Shown here piece after piece: positions 37,948 to 50,390 of a DNA stretch of 64,000 nucleotides (positions are counted from its first letter, which is position 1; each line of letters begins with the position of its first letter). Made by a program: the position numbers and the translations under genes. The notes under the pieces were generated by a model. That model made no database searches. It saw nothing but the letters and a program-made list of their open reading frames with translations, and was not told the origin of the DNA. Location of the stretch: the NCBI GenBank assembly GCA_026929865.2, contig CM049398.1, forward strand, positions 20,745,501 through 20,809,500, written 5' to 3'. This DNA comes from Hyperoplus lanceolatus (taxonomy: Eukaryota; Chordata; Actinopteri; Uranoscopiformes; Ammodytidae).

Positions 37948-38362
37948 TGTAGCGGCCAAGCCCCTATTCAAAGCCACTACCTGGTTATTTAATGGATCGT
38001 TCCGACGATGCGCCTAGTGCGCTCAGTAACTAATAAACAGTAGAAACGTTTTACTGTAGCCCGGCAGGTTTATTTTCCCTCTAAATCCATTCACCGCCAA
38101 TATACTTTTACTCATAATATACTTAGAAATCAAAAATAACAAAACAAATTGCTGATAGATACACGTAAAGAGAACAAAGGGCACAAAGGCACATGGGTAC
38201 AGTCGAAAAACTGTTTTCTTCCCAATTAGACAACACCTGTTTCCTGTTTGTCCTTGGCTTAAATCACCTCCTTGGACTGACCCAATTACCTCAGTCACAC
38301 CCAATACAGCCCCCTAGTGTTTAAACATGAACATAACATAATACATTAATATGGCTCCTACA
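37948..38362 (-). repeat. 3' LTR of the BEL/Pao fossil
   Basis: About 415 bp. On the minus strand it runs from TGTAGGAGCC to GGCCGCTACA. Its first 67 or so bases match the remnant LTR at 41529-41595 exactly. Confidence 0.8.
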
Positions 38363-41300
38363 CTCCAGCCCCTAATTGCGTCTGCAAGAGCAATTAAAAC
38401 ATAATTCAAAAGGAGCCAAAGATAAAAAGAAACTTGCACATTTCAGATAGGAACCTATCAATCTTCAGCTTACTTTAGTAAGCAAATTTTAGTAATGGGT
38501 CTGTCAATGACACTGCCACCCGAACCAGACCTCTCTTATCAGGGAAGGTTTCCATGACTCTTCCTAGCACCCATGACCCTCGGTGCTGTGGAGTCCACGA
38601 CCATGACCAGGTCTCCAGGGACGAAACTCCTTTTCTCCTGGTTCCACTTTTGGCATTCCTGTAACAGTGGTAGATATTCGCGGATCCGCTTCCAAAGAGA
38701 TCAGAGATGTACTGGGTTTGTTTCCATCGTCTCATTGCATAGAGATCCTTTTTGTCGAATAGTCCTGGTGGGAGAACTGGTTTCCCTTTTAGGAGTAGGA
38801 GATGGTTCGGCGTTAATGCCTCAAGGTCGTTGGGGTCCTGTGACAGTTTAGTGATTGGGCGTCGTTGAGCACAGCTTCAGCCACGGTATGGAAATCCTTC
38901 ATCGTCCAAGGTTTGCTGGCGGAGCACAGAACACAAGATCTTCTTGATCATCCTTATCATCCGCTCCCAAGCTCCACAGTGATGTGACCCTGCAGGAGGT
39001 TAAAGCTCCACTTGATTCCCTTCTTTGACAAGGCACTTCCAATACGGTCCTGATTTAAAGAGGCTAGGGCTTCTCGTAGCTCTCTTTCTGCTCCCACTAA
39101 AGTTGGCACCGTTGTCCGATCTCAAGTGTGAAACCAGTCCTCTTCGACAGATGAACCGTAGTAATGCGTTGATGCATGAGTCCGTGTCGAGAGAATAGGC
39201 AACTTCAAGGTGCACGGCCCTGCTTGTCATGCAAGTGAACACGACTCCATACCGTTTCACCCATACCGTTTCACAATATTACGGCCTCTTTTACATCAAC
39301 TGGCCCAAAATAATCTACGCCAACGTTGGTGAATGGCGGGAGATCAGGAACCCTCTTTCTTTTGGCAGGTCTGCCATTTTTTGCTCGCCGGTCTTTCCTC
39401 CATGGAGCTTACAGATGAGGCATCTTGAGATGATCTTCCTCACCGCAGAAGGTCCACTTGTACTTTCCAGTACTTTCTCCTTACAGTGGAAAGAACATGA
39501 TTTCTGCCTCCGTGACCAAGCTGTAGATGGGCATGACGGAGGATAAGGTCAAATATGTGTTGGGCTTTTGACAAGATGAGGGGATGTTTGATGTCCTCAG
39601 GGATTGCTGCTTTGTTCAGCCGCCCCCCCCCCCAAACTCGTAGATGTCCTCCTTCCAGTACAGGATCCAATTTGATGATGCTGCTACTTCTTGCCACTTC
39701 CGGCATGCCAGAGGCTAAGGCAGCAAATTCAGTGGGGAATCTCTCCGCTGGCAAAAGGCGATTATGGACGTCTCAGCCTCTTTGAGATCTTCCAGCGACA
39801 TTTTCTGATTCCCCCAAGTGATGTAGTGAACGCTTGCATTTCTCCATGCACATCAACTGCTGGTGCTCCAGTGGCACTCCATTCGCAACCTGCAACTCTT
39901 TTCTTATTCTTACTGAGTTTGAGCAGAGCTCCTTTGAGCTTGATGATCCAAGCTACTGCAACCTTTAATCTTTGCCAATCAGAGAAGTAGGTTATCAGTT
40001 CAGAAGTGGCGTTAGTGTCAACAAGTATTGCATTGACCCGTAAGATTTCTTTTTACTTCCGGGTCATCGGCAGTGACACTCACATAGACTGGAAATGCTG
40101 GCCAGGCTTCCTCAGGTTCCCTTAGGAATTCTTCCATCCACCTTTGCTTCACAAGATGTTCTACTTTCAAACCATGTGAAGCATCATCAGCAGGGTTCAG
40201 GGATGTGGGAATGTATCTCCACTGAGTGACTTCGAGTTGTCCCTGATGGTGGTGACCCTGTTTGTGACAAAGGTTTGAAACCTTCGGTTTTCATTCTTGA
40301 CGTACAAGAACTGATGTGCTGTCAGTCCAAAAGCAGGTCTTCTTTAGTGGAAGCTGGAGTTCTGATTGAAGCATCCTGTCCCTCTAACTGCAACAATGGC
40401 GCGGTGAGCTCCAAGCGGGGGAATGGTGACGGGCTTCAGGGGAGCCACTCTGGCTTTGCCAAATAGGAAGGCAACATGAACCCTCTCTTCCATGTTCTGC
40501 ATCCTGAGGTAAGTAACCGTACCATATCTCGCTAGCGTCGGCAAAGTGATGTAATTGGGCACTGACAATCCTCCCAGAATCCTTCCGGCTTCACACATCT
40601 GTTGACCTTCAAATCTTCCACCTTTTCCAGATCAGCTAGCCATTGGTTCCACTTCTGCTGGAAGCTGGAGGCATTGGATCATTCCAATCACACTTCGTCC
40701 TACATAACTCCTGCAACAGCAGCTTGGCTAGGAGTACAAAGGTGCCAAGAATCCCAATGGATCGTAGACACATCCCTCTTCACATCCCTCAGATAAGGCA
40801 ATTTTTCCAGCTCCATTTCACTGATTATGTTGCCTGTAGAGACAGGCATATCTTTCTGGGTACACACGCTAGGAAGTGGATAGAAGTATTCACCAGAAAA
40901 GTCAGATATTTCCAGGCCAGCAACAATGGAGCTCTCTACTACCTTAGCATAGCCCATGGTGCGGAGATGAATCTTGGCTTTGCGTCCTTCAATGTTCAAC
41001 AGGTTGAGAAGCTTCTCAGATCAGAAAGTTCCTGTACTCCCTGGGTCCATAAAAGCATATGTCTGAATGACCTTATTTCCCTTTGAGCTCTTCACTTTAA
41101 CAGGTATAATTGGAAGAACTCCATTGCAGTGGCCAGCCCCTGTAAGACCACAAGCAGAGGATGTTGTGCAGCTCTCAGAAGTATTTGACTGCTCAGTATC
41201 CTTTTCACCATCCTTCTGACCATGAGTAACCCTTTCTTTGCCGCCTATATGCAAAACACTGGGATGTGTTCGGTTACACTTCTTGCAGGTGATGTGCCTA

Positions 41301-41528
41301 TCACAATTCCTGCTTAAGTGTCCTATGCACAAGCAGCTGAAACACAGACATTTCTCCTTTAGGTAGTCCAGTTTCTCCCTGTGTGTCTTTTTTCCCAGTT
41401 TGAAACAAAGCACAAGCAGGAAGTAAGGTTCGACTTGGTGAAGGATGTGACTTTTTCTGAGCCTTATCATTATTACCAGCACCTGCTTTGCTGCATCCAT
41501 TTTCATTATAATAAGCATCAGCGACAGC

Positions 41529-41595
41529 CACACCCAATACAGCCCCCTAGTGTTTAAACATGAACATAACATAATACATTAATATGGCTCCTACA
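41529..41595 (-). repeat. 5' LTR remnant of the BEL/Pao fossil
   Basis: Matches the outer end of the other LTR base for base, and is followed by the GTCAC duplication at 41596-41600. Confidence 0.8.
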
Positions 41596-41600
41596 GTCAC

Positions 41601-42961
41601 AAAACAGGCACCCACTTATCCCTTTACTGTAATATCACAGTGTTTACATTGTCTCTACCTTGCTCATCACATCACTGTTGCACTTGGTTGCTAGACGTGC
41701 CAAATGGCCTTTAAGACATATATAATGAAACCCACGTTCATCATAAAAAAAATTGAGCCCATTTTCTATTGAATATTCTAAATTTTAACACTTAGAAATC
41801 TAGTTCTTTGTTTACACTTTCACCTCCCCTCTCATTATCTTCTCATTTTCATTTCAACCCAACTTTCACCATATTGAATTTCATAGACTTACACTTACTT
41901 GAAGTTTGCTGCCATTTCTTAAGTTGTACACTCTCTCTGAACTGCTTAGCCTATAACTCTACAATTGCCTGTTACAACAGCAGTAGAATACAAATCACTA
42001 ACCGATTGCAAGAAAAATATTTTTAAACTCTCACTGGGGGGGGATTTCACAGTGGCCAGTTGGAACTGGAGGGCAAGCCATCCTCCCCCTGCAGTGTGAC
42101 AGAGAACAATCTGTCACAGCACATGCATCATCCTGAATACTGAATAGCTATGGTTATGTTACCATCTTTTCATATTTGATAGGTGTGATCTGACGCTGAG
42201 AAAAGTGTTCCTCCATTCTCCTGTCAGTGTGTTTTGAAACCACCAGGCCTATTTCCTCATGTGTAAACAAGAGAAAGCATATTGACACATTTCCCCCCTC
42301 CCTTCAACCACTGTCCTCCCTTGGCTTTTTATCTCTAAGTGCTTTAAACGTCAGTGCAATAAAAGACTAGACATTACTGCCTGACTGTCATTTCCCCTGG
42401 TTATTCCTCGCCTGTCCATCATAAAGCACAACTTTATAGTGCAATTCACCATCTAACTGCTTGAAAACTGAGATGGGAAATCCAAGGGATTGAACTGCAT
42501 TTACATGCTTTTTCTACGATTGTAAAATCTCTCAAACAACATTATCCTTAAAGTATGATAGCTATGTAATTGGATAGATGGATGGGTAAATACATGGATG
42601 CCATGGATTTCTAGATAGACAGGTGCCTCTGCCACACTCACTCATGCTGGATGCCATTGCTCTAACCACAGTCCTTACATCTTGCCCAAGTTTTGATCTT
42701 GTGTCTCCAGTAACCGTCAACAACGCGGTTAACCCATACTAATATTGGAAAGCTGTTTTCTTTTATGTTTTATATCTACAGTCAGTGCTGCATTCACACA
42801 AAGGGCCTTTGTTAAAAATCTGTTAAATGTTATTTGACAGATGTATTAAAACAATCATCAAAATGCAGTTTAGCCTTTCAAATTGATAATTATAGGAATA
42901 CAATAGATTATTTAAAAATAAATAAAACACACACACACACAAACAAACAGTAGTCTCCTAT
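41601..42961. other. No feature recognised
   Basis: About 1.4 kb of AT-rich DNA, probably lrfn5 intron. A short CA run lies near 42928-42941. Confidence 0.4.
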
Positions 42962-42964
42962 CAG

Positions 42965-44137
42965 AGCCCTGTTTCAGGTAGCTGGTTTTGAGGCAAACCA
43001 GAGTATGTTCGCTCTGAGTTAGTGGAAACTCTTGGTTTTACGTTTCAGGTAGTAGGTTCAGCGCAACCGAGAGTCAGTTACTGCAGCAACATACGCCGTA
43101 GCTCTAACCTGCTCGGGAGGTGGTTAGACCTACCCTGAGTTTGTTACGCTGCAGCTCCGACTGAAGAAAGAGTCACTGTTACAACGTGTCCCTGTACAGT
43201 TTAAAGCAAAATCACTCCATAAAAATCTCCATCGGGATGTTTTTATCATGTACTGAAGATTTTACGTTTGATAGATCATTTATCTGATCAGTAGCCTTGT
43301 TCTCAGCTCTCGTTCGTTCATAGGCGGCCACCTTACACATCGTAAACAGGCTCAACATTCAGATTAATAAACCTATTTGTATTGTATGCATATTTTTATT
43401 AATAGGACATTTTTTAACATCTGTGCCACTGAACAGATGTCCGTCAGGTTGAAATGTAATTCTGTGGCTGCACGCAATCGTTACTGTTCACTTGTGTCAT
43501 CCCAAAGTCACAGACGAGCTTCGTTAAATAGCCTTATATGAATATAGAAATAGTATAATAATTTAAACTGTGATCACTTGAAGACAAGGGATCTGGTAAT
43601 AAATCAATCAGGCTCTACAATGAAAACTGTCATCTAATGTGTCATCTAATGTGCTGCTGATATGCGTAACTTAATTCTTAAAATAGATTGCTTCTTATGG
43701 AAGCATATAGGCTAATGATTCTATTGAGAAAAAAATGTTCCCCCGTTTTTTTCTGAATGGTCGAGGTGATTAGATCAGAGTTATGAGATAACATCCCCGT
43801 TAATTCTTCTCCATACCATAAACCCATTCTTTAAAATTTCTAACTCTAGTGGGAGGAGCGGAGAAGTTTTTTTTTTTGAGAAGTGGAGGAGTGGGAGGAT
43901 CAAGCATTTGTTTCTTCTGTTTCCATGGTGAATCATGTTACCAGCGATCCATTGACGATGGCTTTTACACACACGCTCCACCCTGAGTGAACACACTCAG
44001 AGTTGATTGACCACGCTGATCCACTGTTCTGAAACCGAAAACCCAGAGTTGCTTTTCAACCCTGCGCTCTGAGTTGACCAACTCAGAGCGCAGGATTAAA
44101 CCCAGAGTTTGTAAAACCTGCTACCTGAAACAGGGCT
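42965..44137. mobile_element. 1.17-kb TIR DNA element, CAG-flanked
   Basis: The left end AGCCCTGTTTCAGGTAG is exactly complementary to the right end CTACCTGAAACAGGGCT, and CAG occurs on both outer sides (42962-42964 and 44138-44140). The 3-bp duplication suggests a Harbinger-like element, but no transposase was read, so this is tentative. Near the ends there are further inverted and repeated phrases such as CTCTGAGTT, CAACTCAGAGCG and TTTCAGGTAG. A 71-codon minus-strand frame at 43781-43996 has no recognisable domain. Confidence 0.75.
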
Positions 44138-44140
44138 CAG

Positions 44141-46369
44141 TTCTATACCCAAACCCTACATTTGGTATTCAATGCAGACTGGCACAAGAGCTGCCCACTG
44201 TGTCTGTACAGTAGAGGAGTGGTCAGTCTGAGGCTGAAGGAGGCCTTGGGGTCTATGGTCAGTTAAATAGCATTAATAGATACTAATAGACTTGTTATCA
44301 GCAGGTCTACTTTGTTAGCATGTTATTATTGCTTGTCTCTGGTGGGGAGAGTGGCAGGTTCGTTAGAGGCACTCGTTACAACGGTGGGCTAACGATGAGG
44401 CGCTGCACTGCTAAGTCCTGTGAGTGTGAATGTTCATGAGTGAGTGCACCCAGTCTGATCCGGGCTGACATTTCCATGGCCACTGTGGATATGCCTACTC
44501 ACATGCACATCCGTGTATCTGTGCATGAGCCTGACATTTCCATGCTGTCTCCCTTCAGTGATGTTGACTGACGGGAGGACGTTTTGTTTGTAAATACTGT
44601 CCATCAATCAGCCCTTGGGCAACTAAAATGCACACATATTCACAAACAAACAAACAAACAAACACATACACGCACACACGCACACACACACGCACGCACG
44701 CACGCACGCACACAATATGTCATGAAGTCGCATCCAGAGCCCTAGGTTCTGACTGTTGATCTAAGCAAAACGTCAAGAGAATATTTATGATAATGTGCCC
44801 TGGCTGTTTTTTAAATAATTTAACGTGCCAATTATTCCTGGATTGCAGGCAGTGCAGAACAGAGGAGGGCAAAGGGTTGACAGCAGTGTCCCTGCAGCAA
44901 ACACACCCTGTCCGCCCAACTAGACATGCTGAAAAAAAATTACACAAAAAGGTTTCCAAAGCTAGCAGCGACATCTGCCAAAGAGTGACATTTTTTATTA
45001 AAATACTGAATAATTGAAAAAGTGAGCACTTAATAATATTACCTCTAGAGATAGAGCCATTAGGTATTCACAGGACCCATGGGACAAGATCTGATGTAAC
45101 ATGCTTTAATTATGAAAAGAAGTACGAAATAATGAATCACTCTGTGTGGACTTGCCCTTCTGGGCCCTGTGAGCTCAGGGCCCTGTTCTGTAGACCCCCT
45201 CTAAGGAGGTGAGCCATCCCCATTCAACAGTCAGTATTTGTAAGGCTCCACTGTAAGATATTCAACCCTCCAGCATTCTCAGTTCTTTCTTTATCATAGC
45301 ACGTCTCTCTGTCTTCCTACACCATGCTTATCTTTCTTTTACCTCCGTCGTTCCTCTTACTTCTCTTTTTTCCCCCTGTTGGTGAGCCTCTCCTGGCGCT
45401 CTCTTCATCTTAATTTATTCCATCATGTCCAATTACTGTGCTCCCTCGTCCTGTATAATTCCTATTAATTTTCTCTCTCCCACATACATGTTCAGATGGA
45501 GGCCAGATACGCCGCCCCTCTGTCTGTCAGGGCCGTGGACCAATAAGAAATGGGGTGGGCTGCACAGTGTGGAAGCTTCTGGCTTTCCATTTTTTAGGTC
45601 AGAAACGAGGAGAATTCTGACTGGAGTATATTGGGGGGAGGGGGTGGGGTTTCAGAAAGGGGGAGAGTGAGAAAAGGAGAGATTGTTATTTTTTAAAATA
45701 TTTTGGCAGTCTCTAGGCACACCGTGGACCCATGGATATGTTGAAACACATTTAAAAAGTGCATTTAGCATAATATGTGACCTTTTAATTAAAAGTCTCT
45801 ATCAACTTACTGAAACTTGCGTGGCCCTTCACTCTCAAGCATCCGACTTTTCTCCGCACTGAATTGATAGACTGGGCGAGTTGCCACCGGTCGCCACGCG
45901 ACATATAGCGACTATTACTTTCCAAGTTTTAGACAGCAGTTCAATGTGTTCAACGTCACCTTACTGAATCCTAAAAATCCCCATATAGCAGACGTTGGCT
46001 TTGATTTCCGTCACAGTTCAGCGTGGATGCGCGTTTGTTTGTTTACTCTGCTGTCTGCACCATAGTCTGCATCTGTCTTGCACGCCGTGTAGGTGCGCGC
46101 GCAGCTACACACACACACACACACACACTCACTGTCAGAGGAGCCGCGGGGCGCTACCAAAAAGACGAGAGGAGCGGTTGGAATGTTTAGACATGCGCAC
46201 ATTTATCCTACATTAAATCGCAATCGCATCCATTTGTGAGGAATGTAATTGCTCTAGCTCACATCGCGATTAGATGAATCGTGCAGCACAGCACCCAATA
46301 TTACATAATATGACGTGAAAAATTTCAGGTGCACTGGTGCGACCAGTGAAAATATCTGGGCGCACTCAC
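44141..46369. other. No gene recognised; mixed simple repeats
   Basis: Contains AAAC, CA and CGCA short tandem repeats at about 44645-44712 and a CA run near 46110-46129. The interval 45830-46400 is more GC-rich, with GCGCGC-type motifs, and may include an unrecognised transposon, but no ends were found. Confidence 0.4.
44645..44712 (+). repeat. Compound (CAAA)n/(CA)n/(CGCA)n microsatellite
   Basis: Successive runs of ACAA, CA and CGCA units. Confidence 0.85.
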
Positions 46370-47175
46370 AAGATTTTTGGGAGCACTATCAAGAGCAAGT
46401 CTTGCAGCCATGTTTTGTACAGTTTGTAGTTTGTTTACGTCAGTCTTAGAGGCAGAGGCCCAAATAACAGAACAGATTTCCAGACCGTAGCAATGCTTCT
46501 ACTCATCTTAGCAGCTATCTGCCTAACATGATCAGTCCAGGACAGAGTGTTACAAATAGAAAGCCTAGAAGCTTTTACTCTCCTGCTTGACTGGCTGACT
46601 AGAAATCTGCAGATCAAGAATAGGCTGACTGGCTAGATTATGCCGTGATCCAAAGACAATGCTGACAGTTTTTGATCAATTTAAAACAAGGCTATTTGCA
46701 GTAACCCAATTGGCCACTGCTTTCAGATCTTGTGACAGAACATACTTAAGTTTACAGCATGTAGATGCAGAATAGTGCAGTGTAGAATCGCGTATAAAAC
46801 TAGAAAATAAGAGCGGACCCAAACAACTTCCTTGCGGCACACCACAGTCAATGTTAATGCTGTTGGACAGAGTACCATTCAAGAAAACCCGTTGAGTTCT
46901 GAAAGATAAATAATTTTTAAACCAAGAGGTTGCCATAGGTCCAAAACCATAATGCGTGAGTTTTTCAATCAACAACTTATGGTCAATTAGGTCAAATGCA
47001 GTGCTGAAGTCCAACATGACAGCACCAGATACAAATGAATTGTCAATCCCCTGAACTAATCATCAGTCATTGCTACTAAGGCTGTGCAGGTGGAATGACC
47101 CTCTCGTAGGCATGTTGTGCATTACTTATTACATCATTATTAGACATATAATCAATCATGGATTTGGTTATTAAT
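46370..47175 (-). mobile_element. LINE reverse transcriptase fragment, 3' part
   Basis: On the minus strand, translation shows KSMIDYMSNNDVISNAQHAY, then a reading-frame change to STCTALVAMTDD, VSGAVMLDFSTAFDLIDHKL, CGVPQGSCLGPLLF and DSTLHYSAST. After a gap it continues with LSWTDHVRQIAAKMSRSIA. The segment that should carry the catalytic Tyr-Ala-Asp-Asp is lost: PLLFSSFIRD runs straight into STLHY. The element is therefore inactive. It belongs to the jockey/CR1-L2 branch in style. The matching upstream part lies at 49490-49770, so the LINE was split by later insertions. Confidence 0.75.
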
Positions 47176-47204
47176 AAAACTATTATTATTATTACTACAC
47201 GTGT

Positions 47205-47804
47205 TCGTTTCTTAAGAGGAAGATGAGGATGCAAAATGTTGAGTGAGACGCAGGATATAAAGTCTCAATGGTTTGTTTAATGAAACAGTGATTTCAGCAG
47301 GTTACAGCTTATGCAGTAGTCAGATAACGAGCAGCAAAAAGAAGAGAGCTTCTCTGGACATTCAGTTGGTATTTAACAGTTCAGTTATACATGTTTAATG
47401 GATGGTTTAGCTTGTCATTCATAGAAATCATCCAATCTTCTGGCTCCTGGCTGTAGAACCTGCCCTATGCGGAAGCCCTACGCTATCCTGCCGATGTCCT
47501 TGATGGAATAATGTATCCTATCTGCTGCTAACTTGTTATGGAGTTCTACAGAGGCCCTTTGTGGAGAAAGGATACATCTTTGGCCTCAATGTTTTGGGAA
47601 CTGCATAGAGAATTTCTACAATACTGTGTTCTCTGCTCTGTCCGAAAACAGAGTTGTTAACGACGTATAGAGTTTTACGACTTTCTACATAACATACTAT
47701 CTATGTGCTCACTTGTTAGTTCGATTATATAAGATACATGGAATAAATGCAATTAATGATTTGGGTATATACTTCATTAATTATTAAAAATTAGAATTCT
47801 AACA
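47205..47804 (-). mobile_element. Possible solo LTR fossil
   Basis: On the minus strand it begins TGTTAGAATTC and ends ACGAACA. A TTAAATACC TATA-like box and an ATTAAA signal lie at plausible LTR spacings. It lies within the split LINE and directly beside copy B. No matching target duplication was seen, so this is tentative. Confidence 0.3.
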
Positions 47805-47811
47805 TTATATA

Positions 47812-48729
47812 GGGGAGAGTGGCCTAAGTTGTGCCCTTGTTTCTAGAAAACCATAGACGAAATTGGAAATGTGACCACATATTTAAGAAGAGCCATCCAT
47901 TTAACTCATCCTGTAAAGAAGGGAGAAACATGGAATAAGATATAAGCACATTTAAGCTCAAAAAACTGTTTTTTGCCTTTCAAAGTAAAATTTCCATGAT
48001 CAAGGTTTTTTGATTATTATGTCTGAAGAATTATAAACACGTTTGAAAACATTTGACACATGTTTTAGTGCTTTGGTATGCTACACTTTGTGTCTACTGT
48101 ATAGTGAGCACAATGTCAGCCCTAAACTGCTGCATCATGCTTATTATCCAAAATTCTGGGTTTGGGGTGATTTGTGTCAGAGGGCTTGGGGTGAGTTATA
48201 AGTAAGTAAGTAAGTAAGTAAGTAAAATGTATTTATAAAAGCACATTTATAACAGTTTGCACTGTCCAAAGTGCTGAACATAGTGCATTCAGTAGATAAA
48301 AAAAAATGAAGGTAAAATAATAACCCAAATAAAAGTAATAAAGCCCAGACATCCACATATAAACAAAGATAGTAGTGCAGAGGTAAGAACAAACCAGGGT
48401 GTACAGATGGGTTTTGAGCCTTGATTTAAAAGGCAGAAATGTAGGGGAAATCGCATATGCCAGGTGGCAGTTGGTTCACAAGGGCGGAGCAGCTAGTGCC
48501 AAGTACATTTCTGGAGAGTTGTGCCAGTGGCATGGCTGTATACGCTGGTCACCAACAGAAAGTGATTGGTTACAGTAGCTCAGAAGAGAGTGACATCTAC
48601 ATTCCACTTAACAACACCACTGATGAGGGTTCAGATGGCCAGAAAGATGATGGTGACTTTGTCATTGTGAGCTTTTGCGGGTAAAACCATTAGATCTGCT
48701 AGGCCTTGTTTAAAAAAAAATTGTAATTA

Positions 48730-48765
<36 letters not shown>

Positions 48766-49005
48766 ATGGTATTCTCCCCAACGGCACAACTTACACCACA
48801 CGGGGGGTGCAAGTTGTGCCACAAGACAACTTTTTTCCGAAAGCTATATTGCTGCAACAGTTTATTCCAGATCTAAAGTTTTTATTGCCAGGGATGCACA
48901 ACACCCTAAAATATATGTACATATGAGAGTTGGAGACGTTACTGTCAAAGCCTCACTTTACAGTCACTTTGAGTAAAAAGTGGCGCAACTTAGGCCACTC
49001 TGCCC
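47812..49005 (-). mobile_element. TIR DNA transposon, copy B (inverted relative to copy A)
   Basis: A 1194-bp element with the same TIR (GGGGAGAGTGGCCTAAGTTG left, complement with one change right) and TA on both sides. Its right end matches the left end of copy A base for base over long stretches, so it lies in the opposite orientation. It carries the same remnant frame (48457-48684, plus: SSSEESDIYIPLNNTTDEGS) and the same LINE tail (about 48196-48520, minus). Unlike copy A it has a TA microsatellite at about 48733-48761. No functional transposase. Confidence 0.72.
48196..48520 (-). mobile_element. LINE 3' end captured inside copy B
   Basis: Counterpart of 37170-37515 in copy A: AAGT-repeat tail at 48201-48224, the complement of GTGCTTTTATAAATACATTT, and a decayed C-terminal coding remnant. 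Confidence 0.65.
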
Positions 49006-49158
49006 TACAATCCTTTCTAAAATTTTACTCAAAACCGTCAGGTTTACACAAAATGGCAGGCAAGAACCCAATAGCACAACAGAAAACAGTTCAGGTGCAG
49101 CAACAAAGTTTAATAAGAAGTCAAACCAGGTAGTAGTGTGGCAAACAAGTCCAATAGG

Positions 49159-49289
<131 letters not shown>

Positions 49290-49489
49290 TAGTATAAGGA
49301 CACTAGAGAGCTATGTGAACACATAAGAGAACTGAGGGAAATGAACCGGTATGTATACTGGGGGGCTGATTAGCTGATGGGGAGCAGGTGAGTATGGGTA
49401 GGCCAGGTGAATGTAATTAGCAGCTAGTGCAGAGCATGAGGGAGTGGCAGGGTCTGAAATGACATGAGAGTTAGAACCAGGAAACAGAC

Positions 49490-49770
49490 ATATGAAAAAC
49501 TAAATGTTGTTTGTTGTGACACAAAGCAGGTAGGATTGTTATAGGTCTACAGTTAGGACCACTGAATGTAGATTTGGTATCTTTTGGTATGGGAATAATT
49601 TTTCCTTCTTTCCAGATTTTAGGGCAGGTTCCTTTAGATAGACAGAAATTGAATATGTGACATACAGGAAGAGCTATATAATCAACAGCTAAGGAAAATG
49701 GCAAAATGACAAAAGAATGGGCGGGCCACACAGGGTCAATATTGTATAATAGTATAATTGTGAGTGTACC
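49490..49770 (-). mobile_element. LINE reverse transcriptase fragment, 5' part
   Basis: Minus-strand translation reads VCHIFNFCLSKGTCPKIW, EGKIIPIPKDTKSTFSGPNC, RPITILPAL, the opening motifs of a LINE reverse transcriptase. The next expected motifs lie at 47175 and below, so this is the upstream piece of the LINE at 46370-47175, separated by about 2.3 kb of inserted DNA. The 5' end is truncated and not precisely placed. Confidence 0.72.
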
Positions 49771-50169
49771 AAATATTGACTCAAAAAGTGCATTGAGTTT
49801 TGTATAGGAACACTGTATTGTAAGGTCTTGTGATCCTTGGATTCTTATAATGCTTTTGCATCAAGAATTGCAGCCTCTTAACGTGCCTTTCCTGAATTTG
49901 AAATAGAAATTGGAATTTAGACAGTGAAGACCAGTAAATGACAAGTACATGACACCCTTTCATAGTTTGTCTGAAACAACCCAGCACATGTCAAAAGACA
50001 CGAGAGGCTAGGGTTGACTATTTGCATTCCAAAAAAAGAAAAAAAAAGAAGTGCCTTAGGCATGTTCGCCCGATACACACACTGACAGTCTGTTCATACA
50101 TCTGTTGAGAATGGAACCAGCCCCCCTAATCTGCTGCCAATTATTTTTTATACATGCTGCATTATTCAG
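49771..50169. other. No feature recognised
   Basis: Short AT-rich stretch between LINE remnants; nothing identifiable. Confidence 0.4.
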
Positions 50170-50390
50170 AAGCTGCTGCCATTTGCATCTTCTCCCCATG
50201 TGTGCGTGGGTATCCTCCAGGTGCGCCGGTTTCCTCCCACAATCCCCCCCAAAAACATACAGGTTATAGGTTGTCCACTTTAAATTGTTCCTAGAATGTG
50301 AATGGATCTGTCTCTATGTGTGGGCCCTTTGATTGACTGGCAACCTGTCCAGGGTGCCGCCCCTGCCCCCTCCCCATCCCTCTCAAAATG
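50170..50390. repeat. Common fish interspersed repeat fragment
   Basis: The phrases TTCTCCCCATGTGTGCGTGG, GCCGGTTTCCTCCCACAATC, CATACAGGTTATAGGTTG, TGAATGGATCTGTCTCTATG and GGCAACCTGTCCAGGGTG match a repeat that recurs throughout teleost genomes. Its class (SINE or LINE tail) is left open. Confidence 0.6.

Larger units (their letters stand above)
37948..41595 (-). mobile_element. BEL/Pao LTR retrotransposon fossil
   Basis: About 3.6 kb on the minus strand. Parts from 5' to 3' (high to low coordinates) are: an LTR remnant; a gag zinc-knuckle and protease region (around 41570-41020, CFSCLCIGHLSRNC and AFMDPGSTGTF); reverse transcriptase/RNase H remnants (around 41000-39800); the integrase zinc-binding region (around 39754-39440); the integrase core (around 39260-38960, [20 protein letters not shown]); the integrase C-terminus (around 38735-38480); and the 3' LTR. 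It is broken, with roughly ten or more breaks. Matching GTCAC flanks mark one clean insertion. The shared stretch of the two LTRs, about 67 bases, is identical, so the insertion looks young for a broken copy. Confidence 0.87.

Noticed and set aside
45830-46400. GC-rich patch suspected to be a transposon
   Set aside because: No inverted ends, duplication or coding motif could be found.
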